Source: Adiantum capillus-veneris
Taxonomy: Eukaryota > Streptophyta > Polypodiopsida > Polypodiales > Pteridaceae
Direction: 5' to 3'
Length of the DNA stretch: 64,000 nt
Assembly (NCBI GenBank): GCA_014529385.2
Contig: CM043949.1
Coordinates: forward strand, 108,807,977-108,871,976
Under the pieces are notes generated by a model. The model did no database searches and was not told the origin of the DNA. It worked only from the letters and a program-made list of their open reading frames with translations. Shown here one piece after another: positions 36,401 to 46,111 of this stretch. Both the position numbers and the translations under genes were made by a program. Positions within the stretch are counted from its first letter, which is position 1. Each line of letters begins with the position of its first letter.

Positions 36401-37416
36401 GTTGAGTTCTATCACTTGAAAAAACTCCTCAGCATGCCCAAATGGTGTTCATTTTGAGGGCAAGTACATGATTGAAATACAAGGCATGCCCAAAGCCACA
36501 TGGGAAAAAACTGAAAAAGTAACGAAGCAAAAAAAGACTAGGGAAAAAACCTCTTCTAAAGAGAATAAAAAGTGCCTTGGCCAACTAAAAAAGGGAGAGG
36601 ATGACAATTACCTCTAAAAGATAGGCACTCCCCACCAAAAGTATCCTCTACAACTGCACTCCAAAAGCCCAGAATAACCAAAAAGCCAATTGAAGTAGTA
36701 TCATTGAGTAAGGAACTTGCTGCTTACCAAGGCAGCTACTTAAGGTTGGGGATGAAAGCCCACCAACTAGTACCATCTGAAGCCATGGAGTTGAGGAGGC
36801 ACAAAGAAGAGTTCTCAGGTAACAATCGCTCTCAAAGATTACGTGAGGGAAGAAGCAACCGGAATTGCCAAGAGATCTATTGAAGGGAATGAAAATCTGC
36901 TTATTCCTATGATCGAGGCTAACTCCAAGAAGATAGTAGAGATCCATCAACAGAAAACTTAGTATAGAGAGTAGAGCTCCAACTTAAGCGCACCCCACAC
37001 CCCACCACACATATCACACACAAAGGCAATAGAGAGATCCATCAAAAAATGGGTCCATGTGACCATTCCCTAAGGCCTCAAGTAGACTAGCCTCTATCAC
37101 ATAAGATAAACATCAAGAATTGGCCTATTGTAAGTTTGGATTAAGATATTGTTTTCTCATGAATTACAATGAACTGGCAGATTATGCATGGTCAAACGCG
37201 TAACCAAATTTATGTTGAAATCTTACACATGTCACATTGGATGAATGCACCACCACTTGCATAACGAATCTCTGCAAACTGTTTTTGCTAGTTACCATTA
37301 CCATCAATGGGGCATCTCCACAACACCCACTACTTGGTAAAATTTCCGCCTTCTCCCTGAGTTGCTTCTTGCAGTCATGGCCACACCTTTAGTCTACTAA
37401 ATAAAAGTGTGTATAT
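36401..37416. other. Unassigned sequence left of gypsy-2
   Basis: No gene recognised. The stretch TGATTGAAATACAAGGC and nearby A-rich text recalls the 3' ends of the minus-strand LINEs elsewhere in the window, but the similarity is weak. Confidence 0.35.
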
Positions 37417-39000
37417 TGTCATAATAATCAATATCTAATTCTCCTAAATGATTTTCTCATATTAAACTGATCATTTAATGTGGGGAAGTGCCAAGGGAGA
37501 AAAAGCTAGAATATTGGTTAAGTTAGCAGACCGGCCACAGTAGGGATCCAAAGGAGGGAAAATAGGGATCCAAAGGGGGGGCCATCTGCAAAAGAGCCAT
37601 GTGAAACAACGGGCTAAAAAGACCCTAAGGTTCAGCCCATTAAGACTTCCAAAATGCTAAGGTTCCAAAATTCAAAGGTTGTGTCCAAAGGTCAACCTTA
37701 GGGAAAATTGGATGCTTAGTGTGTGTGCCCAAAAAGTCTTTCTGCATCCCTACATGGGAGGGGGCGAGCCCCAAATCTAGGGGATGAGAGAGAAAACCAC
37801 ACACACACACACAGGCTCCCTTTACACAAAGGGAATGAGGGACACATGTCAGCTCCCTAGGCTAGATGCCCACAAGGTGTGCCCAATTCCTATTGGAAGA
37901 CCCTTGAAGTGGACCAATGAGAATTAAGCTAGAGTAAATCTAGTTTAATTAATTTAAAAACATTTAATAAAAGAAACCAATAAGAATTAAGTGTCCTAGA
38001 AGACTATTGGGCAGTCTCCCAAGGGGTCCAATGAGCATTCAGAAGCCCCATGGCTTGCCTGATTCCTATTGGCCAGGAGGCAAAGGGGTCCAATGAGAGT
38101 TTAGTTTAATTATTTAATTATCTAAAGCTCTCACAAAAGGGGAAAGGGGGACACATGTCAGAAGGCTATCACTTATGCTGCTTAATTCCTATTGGCTTGA
38201 CCTGGGGAGGTCCAATGAGGAAAAAGCCAGCCTAACTTAGCAGCTAGGGCTCGCCCAAGAGAGAGGGGGGGCTGATTTTTGCTGGGCATTCACTCTCACA
38301 CTTGACCATGTGTGAAGGGAAAACACTCTATCTCCTCCCAAGCTTTAATGGAGAGCTCATCACCTACTCCAAGCTTGTGAGATAGAAGCCTACATCAACA
38401 CTCTCTTGGCATGTGGATGCAAATCCAACCAAGAGCCAAGCTTCAATGCATGCTCATCTTCTCTACCAAGCTAATTACTAAGCTAAGCTATGCTAATATG
38501 AGTGATTATGTGAGGAGATGTACTTCTTTCTCGTAAGATACTTCTTTTTCCTCTCAATCTACTCTCATACCCTGCTAGCTCTCACCATCTTCGAAGGTGT
38601 GTGAGGTCTTGGGTCTGAGAACGGGGATAATTCAAGTTGTGTTTGATTAAGTGTTTTGCTTGGTGTATGAAGCTTCCATCTTCATTGCACTAGCTAGTCT
38701 TGAAGGAACACAAAGAATTGTATTGTACAATGTCTCTCTTGATGGGAGAAACCATAATACAAAGCCTTTTGGAGGGGGGACCGGCTCCATGCAAATCCGG
38801 TCCTCAATTGTTGTCAATAGTTTAATTGCTCTCTCTTTTGAAAGTATTGTCGATGCTATCTAACTAGGTGTTATGCTTTTTGTTGCTCTCTCCACCCAAG
38901 CACTCTTGTAATTCTCATTAGGAATCTATTCCAATGAAATGCCCACTATGTTCATGCTAATTTCCGCTACAAATAAGATTTTAGGCCATTAAATGTTACA
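37417..39000 (+). repeat. Left LTR of gypsy-2
   Basis: Starts TGTCATAATAATC and ends AATGTTACA. It contains an (AC)n tract at about 37798-37814 and a module region with repeated ATTGG and CCAAT words at 37889-38216. Confidence 0.95.
37889..38216 (+). promoter_or_regulatory. Repeated ATTGG...CCAAT modules in the gypsy-2 LTR
   Basis: Four modules each carry CTATTGG followed 20-30 bp later by CCAAT(GAG): 37889/37914, 38003/38028, 38065/38090 and 38188/38212. A fifth CCAAT lies at 37977. The words are inverted copies, so each module could form a hairpin or present paired CCAAT boxes (NF-Y sites). The same set is present in the right LTR (offset +5608) and mostly in the 46.1 kb LTR. Function is inferred. 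Confidence 0.65.
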
Positions 39001-39001
39001 T

Positions 39002-39015
39002 TGGTATCAGAGCTC
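39002..39015 (+). promoter_or_regulatory. Primer-binding site of gypsy-2 (initiator tRNA-Met)
   Basis: TGGTATCAGAGCTC stands one base inside the left LTR. The first 12 bases match the canonical plant initiator-tRNA-Met site. Confidence 0.9.
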
Positions 39016-39417
39016 AAGGTTTCTCTTTTCTTGCTCAAGAAGGGAGGTCCTCAAGCTAGCTACAAATGGTTGGTATTATTAATTGCCTGTGAGTAAGTAG
39101 AATAGGGATTTTTCAGCCTTGCAGTGCGCCTGCCTTTGTGCAGTTAACGGGGCATCACCGTCGAGAGCTATGGTCTTAATAGTGGAGTCCTACGGGGCTT
39201 GCCTACGGCTTAACCACTATTGAGCTATTAGAAGCTTGACAGGAGCCGGTGCTGTTTTGGTGTCGAAAGACCCTCTCTTCTATTCCTTGCAATTAATGGT
39301 ATTCGAGCCGCGGGTACAGTAGCTTGAGTGCTTTTTCTAAAGGGGTAAAGAGGAGTAGCAACTAGGGCTTGAAGTGCCAAAGTACACCTAAAAAGTTTAC
39401 ACCTAAAAATTGTTAGA

Positions 39418-41703
39418 ATGGCTGACAATATTAAAGAGAGTGAAATTAATGTTGATAACTTTGATTTTGCTCATGAGCAAGCTACTAATGATGCTTCAAT
39501 GCTTGTTAATTATCTTGTTTCTAGGCTTCAACAAGCCATGGGCAATCCATCTCTCCAAAGTGAAGTGCAACGACAGCTCCGTGCTCACGGGATTCTCCAA
39601 GCTCATCACCATGACGAGAGAACACCTAGGAAGCCTCCTTGTGAGACTACCAAAAGAGGTCTCTCTCCGATTCGGGAAGAAGAAGAGAATCCATATGAAG
39701 GGCTCAAGAACTTACTTCTTGATGATGCATCTCCTTCCCAAAGGAGAACTCAAGAGCCTCCACCGAAGGAACGAGAAAGAAGCGAGTCTCCCGCCACCTC
39801 GGCGGAGATGGCTCCACGAAGACGGCGGGCTAAACGCTCTCCATCACCACCAAAGCGGAGAAGACCATCACACTCTTCTCCACGCCATAATTCAAAGAGG
39901 GATGATAAAAAGCAAGAGAAGAAAAAGGCGAGAAAGAGGACACCCTCTTCTCCATCTTCTTTATCCTCTTCCTCTTATGAAAGCTATGGTGAAGACGACA
40001 AAGATCAAGACAAGAAAAAGGCGAGAAAGAGGTCACCCTCTTCTCCACCTTCTTCAAATTCTTCATCTTCTGAAGAAAGTGATGGTGCAACTTTTGAACC
40101 ATCAAAAAGAAGAGGCCATAGGAAATCCTATGCCGCATGGAAGAGGTCATCCAAGCTGAAGAAATTCAAAGAGGGAGGGAAGAGCATCTCTTTCCTTACC
40201 TATGATGGCACCTTCGGTGCTACAGACAAAGTTTTGGCCTTTATCCAGCAATTCGATGCGGCGTTTGGAGATGAGGGCTTCACGGAGTCCTCTAAGCTAC
40301 GCCATGTAGCTATGCACTTTCAAAAGTCCGCCAGACAATGGTGGTCTAGCCTACGAGCCAACGGTGAAGCTCCACGAACATGGAAGGCTTTAAGAGCTTC
40401 CATTATGAAGCAGTTTTTGGCCACCGATGCCAAAGACAAAGTACTCACCGAATGGCGAAGCTTAAAGCTCTCTCCCAATGAATCCATCCACAAATATGTA
40501 GACAAGTTTTGGGACCTACAACTCAAAGCCACTGTCTTCAAAAAGTTGGATTTTGGAGAGCAAAAGCAACAATTTTGTGCGGGCTTAACCGAAGAAATGG
40601 CGGAGTATGTTAACTCCCAAAGGCCACGTACCATATCGGCGGTAATACACCATACTATGGTGGCCTCGCGAATCAATTTCCAAACGGGGGGTAAAAGAAA
40701 TAATAAGCCCCCGGAAAACAAAGGTACCAATGAGCCTAAGGGGAAGGACAATGTCCAAAAGTCTCCTAAGGGCAATTCCAACAAAGCTAAAGAGAAGGGA
40801 GTTTACAAAGGAAAGAATAAACTCTCTCCTGAAGAGCTTGAGCGTTATCGTAAAGATAACCGGTGTTTCAAGTGCGGCGAACAAGGGCATGCGTACCGCG
40901 CTTGTCCCCAAAAGAACAACCGCCAAGATCCTCCTAGAGCTTCTTTGGTTGAAATCCAAGAGGAGGAGATTCACCAAACTCACCACAAAGGATCTCCTCT
41001 ATGCCATGCTTGGGGAAAGGTAAGAGAACATGATGCTTTTATTCTCTTTGACCCTGGTTCTACTCACAATTTCATATCTATGGAGTTAGCCACCAAGCTA
41101 GGCATACAATCCTACGAGATGGGAGATATCATACCCGCAGACAGTGCCTTCAAGGGGCAAGAAGCTTCAGTCACTCCCTTAATCGGGAAATTGAGGCTTC
41201 ATGTCCAAGGCTATGTGGACAAAGAGGATTTCTTTATCTCTCCTCTCAAGCATGAGGATGTAATCCTAGGGGCACCATGGTTTGACCGTTTGGCTGCCCA
41301 TGTTAAATTTCCTGAAAGGAGAATCTCCTTTAAGTTCAGGGAAAAGGACATGTATATAGATGCTAGGGAGATGGGTAACACCATCCCCATTGTACATACA
41401 CCAGCTTTCAACAAGTCAATAAAGAGCTCTATTTCCGTGTACATGATTTTTGTTAAAGATTCTCAAAATGAACCTAATGCTTTAGCAAAAGAAAATAAAA
41501 GCAACCAAAAGGAATTAGAGTTATCCAATTTTCTCAAGGGGTTTCAAGATGTCTTTATTGACGACATCCCTTGTGAGCTACCTCCTAAACGAGGTAATGA
41601 CGACCATGCAATTGAACTTCTTCCAGGAAGTTCACCGCCTAACAAACCTCCTTATAGAGTTTCTCAAGCTCAACAAAGAGGAGATTATGCGGCAAGTGCA
41701 TGA
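39418..41703 (+). CDS. Gypsy-2 gag-protease polyprotein
   Basis: A 761-codon frame. An acidic N-terminus is followed by a Ser/Arg/Lys-rich region (residues about 120-230) containing a duplicated KKKARKR-x-PSSP block. The capsid region has FDAAFGDEGFTESSKLRHVAMHF, then ARQWWSSLRANGEAPRTWKAL, the usual Ty3 gag W-x-x-L pattern. The CCHC knuckle CFKCGEQGHAYRAC is at 40864-40905. The protease box reads LFDPGSTHNFIS at 41044-41079, with Pro in place of the Ser or Thr of the catalytic Asp-Ser/Thr-Gly. The frame ends early at 41703 because of an extra A in 41675-41677; pol continues in the next frame. In most plant relatives gag and pol are one frame. Confidence 0.9.
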   Translation: MADNIKESEINVDNFDFAHEQATNDASMLVNYLVSRLQQAMGNPSLQSEVQRQLRAHGILQAHHHDERTPRKPPCETTKRGLSPIREEEENPYEGLKNLLLDDASPSQRRTQEPPPKERERSESPATSAEMAPRRRRAKRSPSPPKRRRPSHSSPRHNSKRDDKKQEKKKARKRTPSSPSSLSSSSYESYGEDDKDQDKKKARKRSPSSPPSSNSSSSEESDGATFEPSKRRGHRKSYAAWKRSSKLKKFKEGGKSISFLTYDGTFGATDKVLAFIQQFDAAFGDEGFTESSKLRHVAMHFQKSARQWWSSLRANGEAPRTWKALRASIMKQFLATDAKDKVLTEWRSLKLSPNESIHKYVDKFWDLQLKATVFKKLDFGEQKQQFCAGLTEEMAEYVNSQRPRTISAVIHHTMVASRINFQTGGKRNNKPPENKGTNEPKGKDNVQKSPKGNSNKAKEKGVYKGKNKLSPEELERYRKDNRCFKCGEQGHAYRACPQKNNRQDPPRASLVEIQEEEIHQTHHKGSPLCHAWGKVREHDAFILFDPGSTHNFISMELATKLGIQSYEMGDIIPADSAFKGQEASVTPLIGKLRLHVQGYVDKEDFFISPLKHEDVILGAPWFDRLAAHVKFPERRISFKFREKDMYIDAREMGNTIPIVHTPAFNKSIKSSISVYMIFVKDSQNEPNALAKENKSNQKELELSNFLKGFQDVFIDDIPCELPPKRGNDDHAIELLPGSSPPNKPPYRVSQAQQRGDYAASA

Positions 41704-43024
41704 GTTAATTGAGAAGGGCATGGTTAGGCCTAGCTCATCTCCATTTTGCTCACCTGTGCTATTAGTGCAAAAGAAAGACGGCACATATCGTATGTGTGTC
41801 GACTATAGAGCACTAAATAGGATCACTATCAAGAATAGGTTTCCCGTTCCACGGGTAGAAGACCTATTTGATAAGCTACAAGGATCGACCTACTTCAGTA
41901 GGATTGACCTAAAAAGTGGCTATCATCAAATAAGGATAGTTGATCAAGATATTGTAAAGACCGCATTTCGTACTACATTTGGTCTTTACGAATACATTGT
42001 CATGCCTTTTGGCTTGACTAATGCACCAGCCACATTTAACCGCTTGATGGAGAAGCTGTTCAGACCTCATCGAACCTTCAATGGAGTGTTCTTCGATGAT
42101 ATTATCATCTACTCTAATTCATTAGAGGAACACAAGCAACACCTCCAGGTAATATTTCAAGTTTTAAGAGAGAATAAACTTTATGTTAATCGAAAGAAAA
42201 GTGAATTTTTCTTGCAAGAGATTCAATATTTAGGTCACATTATCTCTCAAGATGGAATCCAAATGGATCCATCCAAGTTAGAGGTAATAAAAGGATGGCC
42301 TAAACCAAGGAATCTTCATGAACTAAGAAGCTTTATAGGTATGTGTGCATACTATAGACGCTTCATAGAAAAGTTCTCACAAATTGCGGGACCATTACAT
42401 GACCTAACAAAGAAAAATGTTAGGTATACGTGGTCTGCTAAGGAGAACAATGCTTTCGAAAAGCTTAAAGAAAAGCTTATCTCTCAACCTGTGCTTACAC
42501 TACCGGATCTCTCAAAACCATTTGAGGTCCAATGTGATGCTTGTGGTGATTGCCTTGGGGCTGTTTTGCTCCAAGAAGGGCACGCCATAGGCTATGAGAG
42601 TCGAAGGCTCGACCCTGTTGAGCAAGCTCTAGGCATATACGAAAAAGAACTCCTTGCAGTTCTACATGCCTTAGACTCATGGAAGCACTATTTATTGGGG
42701 ACTCCTTTTATTCTGCGAACGGATCACCAAAGTCTTAAGTACTTCATGACGCAGACCAAGCTCTCCGACAAACAAATGAGGTGGGCAAATTTCCTTTCCC
42801 AATTTCATTTTCATATTGCTCACATTGCTGGCAAGCATAATCAAGTAGCCGATGCACTCTCAAGACGACCGAGAGTGAATGCGGTTTCCATAGCAACTCA
42901 CAATGATCTATCTTTAATGATAGATGAGTATGCTATTGATCCCGATTTTAGAGATGTGATTTCAGCCCTTGCCTTAGGGAAGAAAGAAGAACCATTTACT
43001 TTACAAGATGGCTATCAGAGGTAA
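41678..43024 (+). CDS. Gypsy-2 reverse transcriptase and RNase H
   Basis: Continues the polyprotein after the one-base frameshift (EEIMRQVHELIEKGMVRPSS). RT motifs: [46 protein letters not shown] and the catalytic FFDD at 42089-42100 (FFDD or YxDD are both seen in Ty3 RTs). RNase H shows DACGDCLGAVLLQ, YEKELLAVLHA, LRTDHQSLK and a final HIAGKHNQVADALSRR. The reading stops at DGYQR with TAA, and the next base is the right LTR. The HHCC, DDE and chromodomain parts of integrase are absent. RT and RNase H look intact. Confidence 0.92.
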   Translation, partial: EEIMRQVHELIEKGMVRPSSSPFCSPVLLVQKKDGTYRMCVDYRALNRITIKNRFPVPRVEDLFDKLQGSTYFSRIDLKSGYHQIRIVDQDIVKTAFRTTFGLYEYIVMPFGLTNAPATFNRLMEKLFRPHRTFNGVFFDDIIIYSNSLEEHKQHLQVIFQVLRENKLYVNRKKSEFFLQEIQYLGHIISQDGIQMDPSKLEVIKGWPKPRNLHELRSFIGMCAYYRRFIEKFSQIAGPLHDLTKKNVRYTWSAKENNAFEKLKEKLISQPVLTLPDLSKPFEVQCDACGDCLGAVLLQEGHAIGYESRRLDPVEQALGIYEKELLAVLHALDSWKHYLLGTPFILRTDHQSLKYFMTQTKLSDKQMRWANFLSQFHFHIAHIAGKHNQVADALSRRPRVNAVSIATHNDLSLMIDEYAIDPDFRDVISALALGKKEEPFTLQDGYQR

Positions 43025-44608
43025 TGTCATAATAATCAATATCTAATTCTCCTAAATGATTTTCTCATATTAAACTGATCATTTAATGTGGGGAAGTGCC
43101 AAGGGAGAAAAAGCTAGAATATTGGTTAAGTTAGCAGACCGGCCACAGTAGGGATCCAAAGGAGGGAAAATAGGGATCCAAAGGGGGGGCCATCTGCAAA
43201 AGAGCCATGTGAAACAACGGGCTAAAAAGACCCTAAGGTTCAGCCCATTAAGACTTCCAAAATGCTAAGGTTCCAAAATTCAAAGGTTGTGTCCAAAGGT
43301 CAACCTTAGGGAAAATTGGATGCTTAGTGTGTGTGCCCAAAAAGTCTTTCTGCATCCCTACATGGGAGGGGGCGAGCCCCAAAGCTAGGGGATGAGAGAG
43401 AAAACCACACACACACACACAGGCTCCCTTTACACAAAGGGAATGAGGGACACATGTCAGCTCCCTAGGCTAGATGCCCACAAGGTGTGCCCAATTCCTA
43501 TTGGAAGACCCTTGAAGTGGACCAATGAGAATTAAGCTAGAGTAAATCTAGTTTAATTAATTTAAAAACATTTAATAAAAGAAACCAATAAGAATTAAGT
43601 GTCCTAGAAGACTATTGGGCAGTCTCCCAAGGGGTCCAATGAGCATTCAGAAGCCCCATGGCTTGCCTGATTCCTATTGGCCAGGAGGCAAAGGGGTCCA
43701 ATGAGAGTTTAGTTTAATTATTTAATTATCTAAAGCTCTCACAAAAGGGGAAAGGGGGACACATGTCAGAAGGCTATCACTTATGCTGCTTAATTCCTAT
43801 TGGCTTGACCTGGGGAGGTCCAATGAGGAAAAAGCCAGCCTAACTTAGCAGCTAGGGCTCGCCCAAGAGAGAGGGGGGGCTGATTTTTGCTGGGCATTCA
43901 CTCTCACACTTGACCATGTGTGAAGGGAAAACACTCTATCTCCTCCCAAGCTTTAATGGAGAGCTCATCACCTACTCCAAGCTTGTGAGATAGAAGCCTA
44001 CATCAACACTCTCTTGGCATGTGGATGCAAATCCAACCAAGAGCCAAGCTTCAATGCATGCTCATCTTCTCTACCAAGCTAATTACTAAGCTAAGCTATG
44101 CTAATATGAGTGATTATGTGAGGAGATGTACTTCTTTCTCGTAAGATACTTCTTTTTCCTCTCAATCTACTCTCATACCCTGCTAGCTCTCACCATCTTC
44201 GAAGGTGTGTGAGGTCTTGGGTCTGAGAACGGGGATAATTCAAGTTGTGTTTGATTAAGTGTTTTGCTTGGTGTATGAAGCTTCCATCTTCATTGCACTA
44301 GCTAGTCTTGAAGGAACACAAAGAATTGTATTGTACAATGTCTCTCTTGATGGGAGAAACCATAATACAAAGCCTTTTGGAGGGGGGACCGGCTCCATGC
44401 AAATCCGGTCCTCAATTGTTGTCAATAGTTTAATTGCTCTCTCTTTTGAAAGTATTGTCGATGCTATCTAACTAGGTGTTATGCTTTTTGTTGCTCTCTC
44501 CACCCAAGCACTCTTGTAATTCTCATTAGGAATCTATTCCAATGAAATGCCCACTATGTTCATGCTAATTTCCGCTACAAATAAGATTTTAGGCCATTAA
44601 ATGTTACA
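43025..44608 (+). repeat. Right LTR of gypsy-2
   Basis: 1584 bp, same length as the left LTR and with one base difference seen by eye at 43384. Confidence 0.95.
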
Positions 44609-46111
44609 ATATGGTTCACACAGAGCATGCAGTTGGAAAACCTATTGTTTGGTCCATACTTCATCAACTTGAGTAACCCAACATGGCTAACTAGGTTCCT
44701 GCTAACCTATAGACTAATCTATGTGTACATCGATGACAAGTGCATTATTTTGTTGACACCTACAGTCCATAAATCAACTTCTATTTGGGCTTTTGGTTTA
44801 TGATGGATGCAAGTAACAATTATGTATAGTTTGGCCTATGTAGTAGGAAGGCACCTAAAACCTATGACCAAGCCATGGTTCTCCAAAATATTGTATCAAT
44901 CAATCAGTGATACCCCCCCCCCCCCCCCCCCCCCCCCCCTTCCCCCCTTCCCCCCCCTCCTTTTCTCTTTGCATGATCTACATTGTCCTATTAATGTTGT
45001 TCTTAGTGTTATCTATTGCTTACACACACTCATGGTCCTAGTGTTTTTTTCCTCTATATATGATCCTTTGACCTTATATCAATAATAATTTTTGCATGCA
45101 TGCAAGAAATAGTCACTAGTTGGGATGCAACCCTACATCCTGTAGGGTATGCTGATAAATTACCAACTATCACAAGATTGATCCAAGCGCTACTACTCTT
45201 CATCAAACACCTTGCTTTTCACGGCACCATCTTTCAACATGAAATAAAGAAAATTATTAACGATGAAAACTATGAATTGATGCTACTTTCGAGATTAGAT
45301 ATGCTTGCATGGTTGAGAATGTATGCACTAGCCAAAAAGAATCGTGCAATTGCTACGCTACATGATTTAAGAGCAAACATAAACACTAATATTTGAGGTA
45401 GATACAAAAGATCAAAAGGAGTGGCAAGACTTTAGTCATGAGGAGATTCATGGAGTTACATGGAAGGAAGCTCAAGAATGACCCTATGATGAGGCAAAAA
45501 ATACGAAGCATGTTGCAAGGGGCTCCTGAAAACCCATTATCTCCTCCAATGAACCCAACAAGTAACCTAATCCTTGAGGAGCTGGATGAAAATGAGGGTG
45601 AGGTCATCAAGAAACAATTCTCAATCAATGGCACCATTGTGGGTAAAGCAACACCTCCCAAGGACACTCACACCGACCCCTTCATCTCGAACAAACTTTT
45701 GGAATCGTTGTTGCAAGACATCTAGCAAAAGTATGGGGTTTTTGGGAATTTTGCCTTGCTAGCACCAATCAAATAAGGGTTTCTTCTTACTTACTAAATG
45801 ATAAGGAAAAATCTACAACAAGGATAGGGATGAACCAGATCTTGATGACTAATTCATCTAACATTTTGAAGCCTTTTTCAATGGGTTGCCCCTTCACTAT
45901 GTCCCAGCTTGAGACACAAAGGTGTTCCTAGGACTTGGGATGTGTACTTGGTGCCAAAGGAGTCATCTCCCTCGCTAAGAGAGACCAATACTTCACCAAT
46001 GAGCTATGGAGCATCCCCATAGGCCTTTTATTAGATGTGAGTGAGACTCTATGGGAAAAGCTTGCAAAAGGGATGGCAATGTATTGTGGTTTGATCTCTT
46101 GGCTTGTGGCT
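44609..46111. other. Unassigned sequence with C-run
   Basis: Contains a run of about 29 C followed by C-rich text at 44911-44960. Open stretches on the plus strand at about 45100-45396 and 45438-45725 have no recognised domain. They may be remnants of a retroelement protein. Confidence 0.4.
44911..44960. repeat. Poly-C tract
   Basis: An uninterrupted C-run of about 29, then C-rich text with TT interruptions. Confidence 0.95.

Larger units (their letters stand above)
37417..44608 (+). mobile_element. Young Ty3/gypsy-2 LTR retrotransposon lacking integrase
   Basis: A 7192-bp element: left LTR 37417-39000, initiator-tRNA-Met primer site at 39002, gag-protease 39418-41703, RT-RNase H up to 43024, right LTR 43025-44608. 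Both LTRs are 1584 bp and differ at a single position found by eye (37776 T, 43384 G), so the insertion is very recent. ATAT stands directly outside both ends. The right LTR follows the pol stop immediately, with integrase and any clear polypurine tract absent. Coding lesions are listed under the ORFs. It must have been copied using integrase supplied by another element. Confidence 0.93.

Noticed and set aside
36648-36950. A 100-codon minus-strand frame
   Set aside because: No start context, domain or splice partner, and hydrophobic composition follows base composition. No support as a gene.
38651-38863. A 70-codon open frame present in all three copies of the gypsy-2 family LTR (also 44259-44471 and 47329-47541)
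   Set aside because: It lies inside the LTR. The differences in the third copy are nearly all amino-acid changing, so there is no sign of selection for a protein. It is shared only because the LTR is shared.
37412-44613. A 5-bp target duplication for gypsy-2
   Set aside because: Only ATAT (4 bp) matches directly outside both LTRs; the fifth base differs. A 4-bp duplication or one mutated base are both possible, so I do not claim five.
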